64,000 bases of DNA from Labrys sp. KNU-23 (GCF_008330945.1 NZ_CP043489.1:3731501-3795500); one strand, 5' to 3'; shown: positions 52,209 through 61,251, counted from the stretch's first letter. Translations and numbers: made by a program. Notes: generated by a model not told the origin, from the letters alone.

Positions 52209-53441
52209 GTGAACGCCTCTGTCAAACCTCAGCCGTCCCATGATCCCGCCCCATCGGCCATCCTGCCGACTTATGCCCGAGCGGACGTGGCTTTCGAGCG
52301 AGGCGAGGGCGTGTGGATGATCGGCTCGGATGGCGAGCGCTATCTCGATTTCGGCGCGGGCATAGCCGTCAATTCGCTCGGCCATGCCCATCCCCACCTG
52401 GTTTCGGCGCTGACCGAGCAGGCCCAGAAGATCTGGCACACCTCCAACCTGTTCCAGATGCCGGGCGGTGAGAAGCTGGCCCGCCGGCTGGCTGATGCCA
52501 CCTTTGCGGACAAGGTCTTCTTCACCAATTCGGGAGCCGAAGCGCTCGAATGCGCCATCAAGATGGCCCGCAAATACCAGTCGGCCAACGGCCATCCCGA
52601 GCGCTTCCGCGTCATCACCTTCGAGGGCGCCTTCCACGGCCGTACCCTGGCGACCATCGCGGCCGGCGGCCAGGCCAAATATCTGGAAGGCTTCGGCCCC
52701 AAGGTCGACGGTTTCGACCAGATCGCCTTTGGCGACCATGAGGTGCTGGACCGGGCGATTACGCCGGAGACGGCCGCCATCCTGGTTGAGCCGATCCAGG
52801 GCGAGGGCGGCATCCGCTCCTTCCCGCAGGCCTGCCTGAAGGGCATGCGCCAGCTTTGCGACGACAAGGGCCTCCTGCTGATCTTCGACGAGGTGCAGAC
52901 CGGCGTCGGGCGCACCGGCAGGCTGTTTGCGCATGAATGGGCCGGCGTGGCGCCGGATATCATGGCGGTTGCCAAGGGTATCGGCGGCGGCTTCCCGATG
53001 GGCGCCTGCCTGGCCACCGACGAGGCGGCCAAGGGCATGACGGCCGGCGTGCATGGCACCACCTTCGGCGGCAATCCGCTCGCCATGGCGGTCGGCAATG
53101 CCGTGCTCGACATCGTGCTCGAGGAAGGGTTCCTGGAGCATGTCGCCAAGGCCGGCCTGCTGCTGCGCCAGCGCCTCGCGGAGCTCAAGGACCGCTTCCC
53201 AGACATCATCGACGAGATCCGGGGTGAGGGCCTGATGCTCGGCTTGCGCACACGCGTGGCGCCGGGCGTATTCGTCGGCGCGCTCAGGGCCGAGAAGCTG
53301 GTCGCCATTCCGGCCGGCGACAATGTCACGCGGCTGTTGCCGCCGCTGATCATCTCGGATGAGGAACTTCTCGAAGGCGTGCGCCGAATCGAGGCTGCCT
53401 GTGTCGCCCTCTCGCGCAAGCCCACGACCGCCGGACATTGA
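52209..53441 (+). CDS. argD: Acetylornithine aminotransferase
   Basis: The 410-residue class III aminotransferase has ILPTYARADVAFERGEGVWM, LDFGAGIAVNSLGHAHPHLV, FFTNSGAEALECAIKMARK, TFEGAFHGRTLATIAAGGQ, LLIFDEVQTGVGRTG and the PLP Lys in AVAKGIGGGFPMGACLA. It makes N-acetylornithine in arginine synthesis and probably serves as succinyl-DAP aminotransferase too. The GTG at 52209 gives the usual family length; an ATG further upstream (52056) adds 51 residues without homology. It is followed 2 bases later by argF. Confidence 0.94.
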   Translation: MNASVKPQPSHDPAPSAILPTYARADVAFERGEGVWMIGSDGERYLDFGAGIAVNSLGHAHPHLVSALTEQAQKIWHTSNLFQMPGGEKLARRLADATFADKVFFTNSGAEALECAIKMARKYQSANGHPERFRVITFEGAFHGRTLATIAAGGQAKYLEGFGPKVDGFDQIAFGDHEVLDRAITPETAAILVEPIQGEGGIRSFPQACLKGMRQLCDDKGLLLIFDEVQTGVGRTGRLFAHEWAGVAPDIMAVAKGIGGGFPMGACLATDEAAKGMTAGVHGTTFGGNPLAMAVGNAVLDIVLEEGFLEHVAKAGLLLRQRLAELKDRFPDIIDEIRGEGLMLGLRTRVAPGVFVGALRAEKLVAIPAGDNVTRLLPPLIISDEELLEGVRRIEAACVALSRKPTTAGH

Positions 53442-53443
53442 CG

Positions 53444-54364
53444 ATGGTAAAGCATTTTCTCGATCTTTCCGACCTTCCCACCCAGGATTTGCGGACGGTT
53501 CTCGATCTCGCTGCTTCGATCAAGGCCAAGCGCGTCAAGGGCAAGGTGGCGGGCGAACGCCCGCTCACCGGCAAGGTGCTGGCGATGGTGTTCGAGCAGC
53601 CCTCGACCCGGACCCGCGTTTCCTTCGATGTCGGCATGCGCGAGCTCGGCGGCGAGACCCTGATGCTGACCGGAGCCGAGATGCAGCTCGGCCGCGGCGA
53701 GACGATCGCCGATACGGCACGGGTGCTTTCGCGCTATGTCGATGCGGTGATGATCCGCATGCTCGATCATGCCGCGGTGCGTGAACTGGCGGCCAATGCC
53801 TCGATCCCGGTGATCAACGGCCTCACCAAGCTCTCCCATCCCTGCCAGATCATGGCGGATATCCTGACCTACGAGGAACATCGCGGCCCGATCAAGGGCA
53901 AGACGGTGACCTGGACGGGCGATGCCAACAATGTGCTGACGTCCTGGATCGAGGCAGCGCAGCGCTTCGACTTCACCATGCGTGTCGCCGCCCCCCATGA
54001 TCTTTCGGTGCGCAAGGAGGTCATCGACTGGGCACGCGCCAACAATGGCCGGCTGGAAATCGGCACGGACCCTCGCGAGATGGTGGAGGGCGCCGATTGC
54101 GTTGTCACCGATTGCTGGATCTCGATGGGCGATTCCGAAGGCTATCGCCATAATCTGCTGCGCCCCTACCAGGTCAACGCCAAGCTGATGGGTCTTGCCA
54201 AGCCGGATGCCTTGTTCATGCATTGCCTGCCCGCCCATCGCGGCGAGGAGGTGACCGACGAAGTGATCGACGGGCCGCAATCGGTGGTGTTCGACGAGGC
54301 CGAGAACCGCCTGCATGCCCAGAAGGGCGTGCTTGCCTGGTGCTTGGGGCAGGCCGCAGCATGA
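53444..54364 (+). CDS. argF: Ornithine carbamoyltransferase
   Basis: The 306-residue transferase has the carbamoyl phosphate loop FEQPSTRTRVSFDVG (STRTR), MLTGAEMQLGRGETIADTARVLSRYVDAVMIR, LTKLSHPCQIMADI (HPxQ), WTGDANNVLTSWIEAA, the ornithine loop DCWISMGD and MHCLPAHRGEEV with the catalytic Cys. It makes citrulline from ornithine and carbamoyl phosphate. The ATG at 53444 follows the argD stop by 2 bases and its own stop overlaps the hslO start. Confidence 0.97.
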   Translation: MVKHFLDLSDLPTQDLRTVLDLAASIKAKRVKGKVAGERPLTGKVLAMVFEQPSTRTRVSFDVGMRELGGETLMLTGAEMQLGRGETIADTARVLSRYVDAVMIRMLDHAAVRELAANASIPVINGLTKLSHPCQIMADILTYEEHRGPIKGKTVTWTGDANNVLTSWIEAAQRFDFTMRVAAPHDLSVRKEVIDWARANNGRLEIGTDPREMVEGADCVVTDCWISMGDSEGYRHNLLRPYQVNAKLMGLAKPDALFMHCLPAHRGEEVTDEVIDGPQSVVFDEAENRLHAQKGVLAWCLGQAAA

Positions 54365-55335
54365 GCGAGCCACATCTGATGGAGGATGATCACATCCTCC
54401 CCTTCCAGGCCGAGGGCCTGGACGTGCGGGGTCGCGTCGTCAGGCTTGGCCCCGCCATCGACACCATTTTGCGCCGGCACGACTATCCGGCGCCGGTATC
54501 GCGCGCGCTTGGCGAGGCGACGGCCTTGGCGCTGCTGCTCGGCACTACGCTGAAATTCGACGGCCGCTTCATCCTGCAGACCCGCACGGACGGCCCGGTG
54601 CGTATGCTGGTGGTCGATTTCCAGGCGCCGGACCGGGTCCGGGCCTGCGCTACCTTCGACAAGGAGGCCGTAACAGCCGCCATCGATGCCGGCAAGACCA
54701 GCACGATCGAGCTGCTCGGCGGCGGCCATCTTGCCATGACCATCGACCAGGGGCCGGACATGGCGCGCTACCAGGGTATCGTCGCCCTGGAGGGCGAGAG
54801 CCTGGAAGCGGCGGCGGACCAGTATTTCCGTCAGTCCGAGCAGATTCCCACCCGCGTTCGCCTGGCCGTGGCCGAGAATTACGTGGCCGGGGAGGGGACG
54901 AGCTGGCGCGCCGGCGGCATGATGATCCAGTTCCTGCCGTCCTCGCCCGAGCGCATGCGCATGGCCGACCTGCCGCCGGGCGATGCGCCCGAGGGTGCAG
55001 AGGTGATGCAGCATCGCGAGGACGATGCCTGGGTAGAGGCCAAGCTTCTGATGGGCACCGTGGAGGATCACGAGCTCACCGATCCGAACGTGCCGGCCGA
55101 GGAACTGCTTTATCGCCTGTTCCACGAGCGCGGAGCCCGGGTGTTCGAGAGCTCGGCCATCATCGAGAAATGCCGCTGCTCGCGCGAGGCCGTCACCACC
55201 ATGCTGCGCAATTTCTCGCAAGCCGATCGCCGCGACATGGTCGCCGACGACGGATCGATCACGGTGACCTGCGAGTTCTGCAACGCCCGCTACGATTTCG
55301 ACAAGGCCGAGACGGAAGAACTGGTGAACGCTTAG
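54361..55335 (+). CDS. hslO: Redox-regulated chaperone Hsp33
   Basis: The 324-residue protein has the Hsp33 core (DVRGRVVRLGPAIDTILRRHDYPAPVSRALGEATALALLLGTTLKFDGRFILQTRTDGPVRMLVVDF) and the C-terminal redox switch with four zinc Cys: CRC near residues 271-273 and CEFC near 304-307. Oxidation releases zinc and activates holdase function. The ATG at 54361 overlaps the argF stop. The argDF-hslO order is common in Hyphomicrobiales and fits this organism group. Confidence 0.96.
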   Translation: MSEPHLMEDDHILPFQAEGLDVRGRVVRLGPAIDTILRRHDYPAPVSRALGEATALALLLGTTLKFDGRFILQTRTDGPVRMLVVDFQAPDRVRACATFDKEAVTAAIDAGKTSTIELLGGGHLAMTIDQGPDMARYQGIVALEGESLEAAADQYFRQSEQIPTRVRLAVAENYVAGEGTSWRAGGMMIQFLPSSPERMRMADLPPGDAPEGAEVMQHREDDAWVEAKLLMGTVEDHELTDPNVPAEELLYRLFHERGARVFESSAIIEKCRCSREAVTTMLRNFSQADRRDMVADDGSITVTCEFCNARYDFDKAETEELVNA

Positions 55336-55366
55336 CCGGAGTGCGGATATCTCGGCGGCATGCTGG

Positions 55367-55461
55367 CATGTCGCGATGTCTGCTCTTCCTCCATTGCAGG
55401 CGTAACGTTTCCAAGAGCGGACACCGCGACATGAGGTCATGTCGCTGAGATGTCCGCGCTC
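55367..55461. repeat. Cluster of three REP-like palindromic units
   Basis: A left arm CATGTCGCGATGTCTGCTCTT-type unit (55367-55387) pairs with 55413-55433 (19 of 21 positions) round a 25-base loop. A third related unit, beginning CATGTCGCTGAGATGTCCGC, lies at 55438-55461 in direct orientation and abuts the argE start. A related palindrome is at 59186-59204. Confidence 0.6.
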
Positions 55462-55471
55462 CAGGATGATC

Positions 55472-56632
55472 ATGCCCCCTCGCTATACCCCTGCCGAACT
55501 CACCGCCAAGCTGGTTTCCTTTGATACGATCAGTTCGCGCTCCAATCTGGCGCTGATCGATTTCGTTGCCGATTACCTGGCCGGACATGGCGTCGACAGC
55601 GTCCGCCTGCCCAACGCCGCCGGCGACAAGGCTGCCCTTCTTGCCACCATCGGTCCGGCGGATCGGCCGGGCGTGGTGCTCTCCGGCCATGTCGACGTGG
55701 TGCCGGTGGAGGGCCAGGCCTGGACGGGGTCGGCCTTCGAGGCGTGGCTGGAGGGCGGCCGCCTCTACGGCCGCGGCACCTGCGACATGAAGGGCTTTGT
55801 CGCCACTGCGCTTGCCCTGGTGCCCGACTTCCTGGCGATGAAGCTCAAGGCGCCTATTCATATCGCCATCTCCTATGACGAGGAAATCTCCTGCCTCGGC
55901 AGCCTCGACATGATCGCCCGCTTCGGCCGGGATCTGCCCGTGCCGCGTGCCTGCATCGTGGGGGAACCGACGCTGATGGAAGTGGTCGATGCGCAGAAAT
56001 CGCTTGCCGGCTATCTCACCCGCGTCACCGGCCGGCCCGCCCATTCTGCCATGCCGGCGCTGGGCGCCAATGCCCTGCATGCGGCTGCCCGCATCATCAG
56101 CCATCTCGACGACATTGCCGACGAATTGCAGGCGGCGGGCGATCCTTCCGGTCGCTTCGAGCCCGGCTATTCCACGGTACAGGCGGGCCTCATCCAGGCT
56201 GGCAAGGCCATCAACATCGTACCGGACGAGGCGCGCATCGTCTGGGAATGTCGCGGCCTGCCCTCCCTGCCGGTGGAGTTCGTGCCGGACCGGATCCGGG
56301 CCTTCAGCCAGGAGGTCGTGCTGCCGCGGCTGAGGCGCAATGCACCGGAGGCGGATATCGTGACCGAACTCGACGTGGCGGTGCCGGCCTTGTCGCCCGA
56401 TCCCGGCTCCTATGCCGAGACGCTGGCCCTGCGTCTTGCGGGGCGCAACCGCACCCAGGCCGTGTCCTACGGCACCGAAGCCGGCCATTTCCAGCTCGCC
56501 GGCATTCCCACCGTGATTTGCGGCCCGGGTTCGATCAAGCAGGCGCATGGCGCCGACGAGTGGATCGCCCTGTCCGAACTCGAGGCCTGCGCCAGCTTCC
56601 TCAAGCGGCTCGGCCAGAGCCTGACGGATTGA
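55472..56632 (+). CDS. argE: Acetylornithine deacetylase
   Basis: The 386-residue M20 enzyme has KLVSFDTISSRSNLALIDFV, VVLSGHVDVVPVEGQAW (metal His/Asp), LYGRGTCDMKGFVATAL (bridging Asp), ISYDEEISCLGSLDMI (catalytic Glu pair), a dimerisation lid with GRPAHSAMPALGANALHAAA, and YGTEAGHFQLAGIPTVICGPGSIKQAHGADEWI near the end. It releases acetate from N-acetylornithine. The ATG at 55472 has AGGA about 6 bases upstream; ATGs at 55466 and 55439 are in frame but poorly placed. REP-like units lie directly before it. Confidence 0.95.
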   Translation: MPPRYTPAELTAKLVSFDTISSRSNLALIDFVADYLAGHGVDSVRLPNAAGDKAALLATIGPADRPGVVLSGHVDVVPVEGQAWTGSAFEAWLEGGRLYGRGTCDMKGFVATALALVPDFLAMKLKAPIHIAISYDEEISCLGSLDMIARFGRDLPVPRACIVGEPTLMEVVDAQKSLAGYLTRVTGRPAHSAMPALGANALHAAARIISHLDDIADELQAAGDPSGRFEPGYSTVQAGLIQAGKAINIVPDEARIVWECRGLPSLPVEFVPDRIRAFSQEVVLPRLRRNAPEADIVTELDVAVPALSPDPGSYAETLALRLAGRNRTQAVSYGTEAGHFQLAGIPTVICGPGSIKQAHGADEWIALSELEACASFLKRLGQSLTD

Positions 56633-56636
56633 CCCG

Positions 56637-57242
56637 ATGTTTTACGAACCACGCAAGGGCGACCACGGGCTGCCCCATGATCCCTTCAAGGCCTTGGTAG
56701 CGCCCCGGCCGATCGGCTGGATCACCACGAGGTCGGCAACCGGTGCCCTCAATCTGGCGCCGTTCTCCTTCTTCAACGCCTTCCAGTCGCGCCCGCATCT
56801 GGTCGGCTTTGCCTCCGATGGTCGCAAGGACAGCGTCGTCTTCGCCGAGGAAACGCGCGAATTCGTCTGCAACCTCGTCACCGAGGATCTGATCGACGCG
56901 ATGAACGCCACCTCCGCCCGGCTGCCGCGTGGACAGAGTGAAATGGAGCATGCCAAGCTGGAAGCCGCGCCTTCGCGTCTGGTGAAGCCGCCACGCGTGG
57001 CCCGGGCTGCCGCCGCGCTGGAGTGCCGCTGGACCCAGACGATCCATCTTGTCGACGCGGAGGGCGCGCCGAGCGATGCCTGGCTCGTCTGCGGAGAAGT
57101 GGTCGGCATTCATGTCGACGACCGCTTCATACGAGACGGGCGTGTCGATACGGCAGCGATGCGCGTGGTCTCCCGCCTGGGCTATCGGGACTATTCCGTA
57201 GTGGAAAGTACGTTTGAGCTGGAACGTCCGGGTGGACAATGA
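56637..57242 (+). CDS. Flavin reductase family protein
   Basis: The 201-residue protein belongs to the flavin reductase-like FMN-binding family: LVAPRPIGWITTRSATGALNLAPFSFFNAFQSRPHLVGFAS (FMN phosphate contacts), EFVCNLVTEDLIDAMNATSARLPRGQSE, and SDAWLVCGEVVGIHVDDRFI. Members supply reduced flavin or reduce small substrates. It starts 4 bases after the argE stop and so is probably cotranscribed. A link to arginine synthesis is not evident. Confidence 0.92.
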   Translation: MFYEPRKGDHGLPHDPFKALVAPRPIGWITTRSATGALNLAPFSFFNAFQSRPHLVGFASDGRKDSVVFAEETREFVCNLVTEDLIDAMNATSARLPRGQSEMEHAKLEAAPSRLVKPPRVARAAAALECRWTQTIHLVDAEGAPSDAWLVCGEVVGIHVDDRFIRDGRVDTAAMRVVSRLGYRDYSVVESTFELERPGGQ

Positions 57243-57380
57243 CTTGCATCCCGAGGCGGGGGAGCTAATTATTACCTCTCTATAGTAACGAATCTTGGGG
57301 CAGGCGCCGGTATGATGGGGGCCGACACAAGATGTCGGTTGCGTTGACGTCGATCCAGATAACGCACAAGCGGAGGCTCC

Positions 57381-57809
57381 ATGCTGAAGGAATTCAAGGA
57401 ATTTGCCCTCAAGGGCAATGTCGTCGACCTCGCCATCGGTGTGATCATCGGTGCAGCATTCAGTCTGATCGTCACCTCCCTGGTTGACGACATCATCATG
57501 CCAATCATCGGTGCCATCGTCGGAAACGTTGATTTCTCCAACTTGTATGTCCGGCTGAGCTCCGCGATTCCTGATGGCTTGTCGCTGGATGATGCGCGCA
57601 AGGCAGGTGCCGTCTTCGCCTATGGCAAGTTCATTACCGTCACCGTCAAGTTCCTGATCATCGCCTTCGCGCTCTTCCTGGTGGTGAAGGGCATCAACCG
57701 CGTCAAGAATCTGAAGCCTGCGGCCGACGCGGCCCCGGCCGCGCCTCCGCCTCCGCCGGCCGACATCCAGTTGCTGACGGAAATCCGCGACCTGCTCGCC
57801 AGGAGGTAG
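57381..57809 (+). CDS. mscL: Large-conductance mechanosensitive channel
   Basis: The 142-residue protein matches MscL: amphipathic N-terminus MLKEFKEFALKGNVVDLAIGVIIGAAFSLIVTSLVDDIIMP (pore TM1), a periplasmic loop (residues ~45-75), TM2 FGKFI-type FITVTVKFLIIAFALFLVVKGIN, and a C-terminal helix after a proline-rich linker (APAAPPPPPADIQLLTEIRDLLARR). It opens under hypo-osmotic shock. GGAGG precedes the ATG. A hairpin follows at 57816-57839. Confidence 0.97.
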   Translation: MLKEFKEFALKGNVVDLAIGVIIGAAFSLIVTSLVDDIIMPIIGAIVGNVDFSNLYVRLSSAIPDGLSLDDARKAGAVFAYGKFITVTVKFLIIAFALFLVVKGINRVKNLKPAADAAPAAPPPPPADIQLLTEIRDLLARR

Positions 57810-57815
57810 GTCCAT

Positions 57816-57839
57816 CGTGCGGGTGGCCTTTTCCGCACG
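57816..57839 (+). terminator. Hairpin after mscL
   Basis: Arms CGTGCGG (57816-57822) and CCGCACG (57833-57839) form a 7-bp stem 6 bases after the mscL stop; the loop contains TTTT. A rho-independent T-run after the stem is lacking. Confidence 0.5.
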
Positions 57840-57958
57840 GCGGGAGAGGCTGCCGTCGGTATTCATGCATGGGCGCGATGGATTCCATTCCAAGTTTTGG
57901 TTTCTGTCGCCCTTACTGATGTCATAAAGTCCAGCATTTCCATCACAAGGATAATGCC

Positions 57959-59158
57959 GTGACTGCCGCCGTCGAGACGATTCCCGCCGCTCCCTCCTTC
58001 CTCGATGGCATCAGGCCGGAGGCGCTCGGCGCACCGGAAAGCGGCATCGTCGAGGTGATGAATTACGGCCGTACGCGCCAGGGCATGATCCCGCTCTGGG
58101 CCGGCGAGGGCGATGTGCCCACACCCGCCTTCATCACCGAAGCGGCGACGCGGTCGCTGGCCGCCGGCGAAACCTTCTATACCTGGCAGCGCGGCATTCC
58201 CGATCTGCGCGAGGCCCTGGCGCGCTACCATGCCAATCTTTTCGGCAAGCCTTTCTCGGCCGATCGCTTTTTCGTCACCCAGTCCGGCATGCATGCGATC
58301 CAGACCGCGGTTCGCCTGATCGCCGGCGCCGGCGACGAGGTGATCGTACCGACGCCGGCCTGGCCGAATTTCGCGGCCGCCATCGGCGTGGCCGGTGCCA
58401 AACCGGTGATGGTGCCGCAGATCTTCACCGAGCAGGGCTGGAAGCTCGATTTCCAGCGCCTCGCCGACGCCATCACGCCGCGTACCCGCGGCATCTTCAT
58501 CAATTCACCGTCCAACCCTACCGGCTGGGTCGCCACCGCGGAGGACATCGCCTTCGTGCTCGATCTGGCGCGCCGGCATGGGCTGTGGATCTTCGCCGAC
58601 GAGATCTATACGCGCTTCCATTATGCCGGCGGCCGTGCGCCCTCCTTCCGCGACATCCGTACGCCGGAGGATCGCATCATCTTTACCGATACCTTCTCCA
58701 AGAACTGGGCGATGACCGGTTGGCGCATCGGCTGGATGGAGGCGCCGCCGGAACTCGGGCAGACCATCGAGAACCTGCTGCAATATTCGACGTCAGGCGT
58801 GGCCACCTTCCTGCAGCGCGCCGGCATCGCGGCGCTCGAGCGGGGCGAGAGCTTCGTCGAGCACCAGATCGCGCGCGCTCGGCAGGGCCGCGATATCGTC
58901 ATCAACGGCCTCAGTGCCACCGGCAAGGTGCGCTTCGCCCCGGCGAGCGGCGCCTTCTACCTGTTCTTCTCGGTGGAAGGGAAGCCGGACGTGCGCCGCC
59001 TGGGGCTCGAGATCGTCGATCAGGCCAATGTCGGCCTCGCGCCCGGCACGGCCTTCGGCGCTGGTGGCGAGGGCTTCATGCGATTGTGCTATCTGCGCAG
59101 CCCCGAGCAACTCCAGGCCGCCACCCAGCGCCTGGTCGACTGGCTGGAGAAGGTCTGA
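57959..59158 (+). CDS. Class I/II PLP-dependent aminotransferase (aspartate aminotransferase-like)
   Basis: The 399-residue fold-type I enzyme has IPLWAGEGDVPTPAFI, YTWQRGIPDLREALARYH, TQSGMHAIQTAVRLIAGAGDEV, INSPSNPTGWVAT (PLP Asn), FADEIYTRFHY (PLP Asp/Tyr), FTDTFSKNWAMTGWRIGWM with the Schiff-base Lys, and MRLCYLRSPE with the carboxylate Arg. The exact amino acid is not clear; AspB-like, alanine or aromatic specificity are all possible. The start is GTG at 57959 with AAGGA 8 bases upstream. Confidence 0.92.
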   Translation: MTAAVETIPAAPSFLDGIRPEALGAPESGIVEVMNYGRTRQGMIPLWAGEGDVPTPAFITEAATRSLAAGETFYTWQRGIPDLREALARYHANLFGKPFSADRFFVTQSGMHAIQTAVRLIAGAGDEVIVPTPAWPNFAAAIGVAGAKPVMVPQIFTEQGWKLDFQRLADAITPRTRGIFINSPSNPTGWVATAEDIAFVLDLARRHGLWIFADEIYTRFHYAGGRAPSFRDIRTPEDRIIFTDTFSKNWAMTGWRIGWMEAPPELGQTIENLLQYSTSGVATFLQRAGIAALERGESFVEHQIARARQGRDIVINGLSATGKVRFAPASGAFYLFFSVEGKPDVRRLGLEIVDQANVGLAPGTAFGAGGEGFMRLCYLRSPEQLQAATQRLVDWLEKV

Positions 59159-59185
59159 TCCGCGAACCGGATGATTTTTTGAGGA

Positions 59186-59204
59186 AGCGGACGAGATGTC
59201 CGCT
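59186..59204. repeat. REP-like palindrome
   Basis: AGCGGAC-GAGAT-GTCCGCT is a perfect 7-bp inverted repeat in the 165-bp convergent gap between the aminotransferase and TPR genes. It shares GAGATGTCCGC with the unit at 55438-55461 and may double as a terminator. Confidence 0.5.
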
Positions 59205-59323
59205 GTCCGAGCCGCACTGCTTCCCGCGTAACCCCGGCAAGGTTTGCACTGGAATAGTCGAAGCTGGGATCGGGGCGTTCCGTCCGCTCCTTCCGCTCGT
59301 GCAACCACAGGATTTTATGGAAT

Positions 59324-60550
59324 CTACGGCTTGGCGCCGAGGCGCGACAGGCCACCCTTGGCCGGCTTGTTGGCGGGGTCGAGTTCCAGCGCCTTGTTGA
59401 AATCGGCAATCGCATCGTCGCGTTCGCCCCGGCTCTCATGGATGCGCGCGCGTGTGACGAAATAGTCGGTGACGTGTGTGTCGGCAGCGACGGCGGCGTC
59501 GGCGTCGCGCAGCGCCTCGTCATAGCGATCGGCGGCGAGATAGGTCAGGGCCCGTTCATTGAGGGTATCGGGCTTGTCCTTGGCGAGCTCGAGCGCCTTG
59601 CCGAGATCGGCCAGGGCATTGTCGTAATCCCCAAGCTCGCGCCAGACCATGCCGCGCGAGACATAGGCCTGGTCGCTGGTCGGCTGCTCGCGGATGGTCT
59701 CGTCATAATCGGCCATCGCCTCGTCATAGCGATGCAGGGCGGCAAACAGCTGCCCACGTTCCAGGCGGGCGGAGGGGAAATTGGTATCGAGGGCGAGCGC
59801 CTTGGTATAGTCGGCGATGGCGCCTTCGGTGTCGCCGAGCTGCCATTGCACGAAAGCGCGGCTGAAATAGGCGGAATCGAAATCGCTATCGAGGTCGAGC
59901 GCCTTCTGCAGGTCTTCCAAGGCGCGCGTATAGTCCTTCATCTCGATCAGGGAGCGGGCTCTGGCATAGAAGGCGTTCTTGTAGGTCTTGTCGAGCCGGA
60001 TGGCCTGCGTGTAGTCGTCGATGGCGGCCATGTGCTCCTCGAGGGCGCGATGGGCATCGCCGCGGCCCTTATAGGCCTCTTCCTCGCGCCCATTGAGGGC
60101 AATGGCGGCATCGAAATCCTTGATCGCCTCCTCGTTGCGGTCGAATTGAAGCAGCGCAAAGCCGCGATTGACCAGCGGGAGGGCCGAACGCCGGTTGACG
60201 GCGATCGCGGCGGCATAATCGGCCAGCGCCGCGTCCATCTCGCCGAGGCGGGACTGAGCGTCGGCCCGTGCGGTCAGGCTGGCGGTGTCGCGCGGCCGCA
60301 ATTCGAGCGCCGCGCTGAAATCCCCGACCGCCTTGGCGTCGTCGCTGTTTTCCGCATAGGCCTGCCCGCGCCGGAAAAACACCAGCGCCCGCGTCGATTT
60401 GGCCAGCTTCCGGTCGAGCAATTGCGTGCAGGCGGGAATGCGCTGCTCGGCCGCTCCTTTCGAGCAATCCCGGTCGGCGCTGTCGGCAAGAGCGGGCGTG
60501 CCGGCGCAAAGAGCAAGCAGGACAAGAGCGGGGCGCAGAAGGGCGGTCAT
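59324..60550 (-). CDS. Secreted tetratricopeptide repeat protein
   Basis: The 408-residue protein has a Sec signal (MTALLRPALVLLALCAGTPALA, then DS), a short Cys-containing region (DCSKGAAEQRIPACTQLLD, two Cys that could pair), and about ten TPR units from residue ~55 to the end. Repeats read like AIKDFDAAIALNGREEEAYKGRGDAHRALEEH and AIADYTKALALDTNFPSARLERGQLFAAL. TPR proteins hold partners together in envelope complexes; no enzymatic domain is present. The ATG at 60550 is preferred over a GTG 9 bases upstream. It appears monocistronic. Confidence 0.88.
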   Translation of the reverse strand: MTALLRPALVLLALCAGTPALADSADRDCSKGAAEQRIPACTQLLDRKLAKSTRALVFFRRGQAYAENSDDAKAVGDFSAALELRPRDTASLTARADAQSRLGEMDAALADYAAAIAVNRRSALPLVNRGFALLQFDRNEEAIKDFDAAIALNGREEEAYKGRGDAHRALEEHMAAIDDYTQAIRLDKTYKNAFYARARSLIEMKDYTRALEDLQKALDLDSDFDSAYFSRAFVQWQLGDTEGAIADYTKALALDTNFPSARLERGQLFAALHRYDEAMADYDETIREQPTSDQAYVSRGMVWRELGDYDNALADLGKALELAKDKPDTLNERALTYLAADRYDEALRDADAAVAADTHVTDYFVTRARIHESRGERDDAIADFNKALELDPANKPAKGGLSRLGAKP

Positions 60551-60655
60551 ACCGGGCACGGTTCCACTGACGGGGCGAGAGAAGGAGCGACAGGCACAGC
60601 CTCTAGACCAAGCCGTGGCAGCTGGGAATGGCAGAACTGTGATCTTTCCCGCCTT

Positions 60656-60820
60656 TTAGGGCGTGTCGTCAGCTATGGTTTGGAGCTAGACGAGGGCAAA
60701 AATGGCCATCTGCAGCGTCGCGTATCGTAGCAAGCCGAAAGGCTTGCGTCCTCACGGTCCTTCCACTCGGCCAAAATCGCTCCCGTCTAGCTCCAAACCA
60801 TAGCTGACGACACGCCCTAA
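60656..60820. mobile_element. MITE-like element with perfect 37-bp inverted repeats
   Basis: Perfect 37-bp terminal inverted repeats (60656-60692, 60784-60820) begin TTAGGGCGTGTCGTCAGC and end in the mirror ...CCCTAA, bounding a 165-bp element without a transposase gene. The TA dinucleotides at each end fit insertion at TA, as for IS630 or some IS5 relatives. Inside is a perfect stem-loop GCAAGCC-GAAA-GGCTTGC (60730-60747), and the arms continue imperfectly inward. Confidence 0.8.
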
Positions 60821-61041
60821 GCCTGCTCGGGCCACGCCCTTGTGAATTTCGACAAACCTGTGTTATCGATTTAGCGTCATTTGGCCGGACGACTGGGCCG
60901 GTACGTCCATGCACTCGAGCTGCCTTCGGGTGGCTTTAGCTGGGCGCACGTTCAGGACACCCTCTCCAAATTTCGCAAAACCGGGCGATGCACGGATTTT
61001 CGTGGGTCGTCCATGCTTTGGAACGAAGTAAAGGACTATCG
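60821..61041. other. Leader and promoter region of the cold shock gene
   Basis: This stretch between the MITE-like element and the cold shock ATG contains no supported gene. A long leader of this kind is usual for cold shock genes, where it folds as a temperature switch. I cannot place the promoter with confidence; 4-of-6 boxes near 60840-60866 are the best seen. Confidence 0.4.
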
Positions 61042-61251
61042 ATGAGCACGGGAACCGTAAAATGGTTCAACACCCAGAAAGGTTACGGCTTCATTCAGCC
61101 CGATGACGGTGGTCGCGACGTGTTCGTGCATATCACCGCCGTCGAGCGTGCCGGTCTGCCCGAACTGCGTGAAGGCCAGAAGATCGGTTACGAGATCCTG
61201 ACCGATCGCAAGACGGGCAAGGCGGCAGCCGGCAACCTCAAGACTGTGTGA
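61042..61251 (+). CDS. cspA: Cold shock protein, CspA family
   Basis: The 69-residue protein is a single cold shock domain: TGTVKWFNTQKGYGFIQP with RNP1 (KGYGFI), DVFVHITAV with RNP2 (VFVHI), and a C-terminal GNLKTV strand. It binds single-stranded RNA/DNA as an RNA chaperone. The ATG at 61042 has AAAGGAC upstream; the longer open frame upstream lies in the leader. A hairpin with T-run at 61374-61400 is downstream. Confidence 0.96.
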   Translation: MSTGTVKWFNTQKGYGFIQPDDGGRDVFVHITAVERAGLPELREGQKIGYEILTDRKTGKAAAGNLKTV

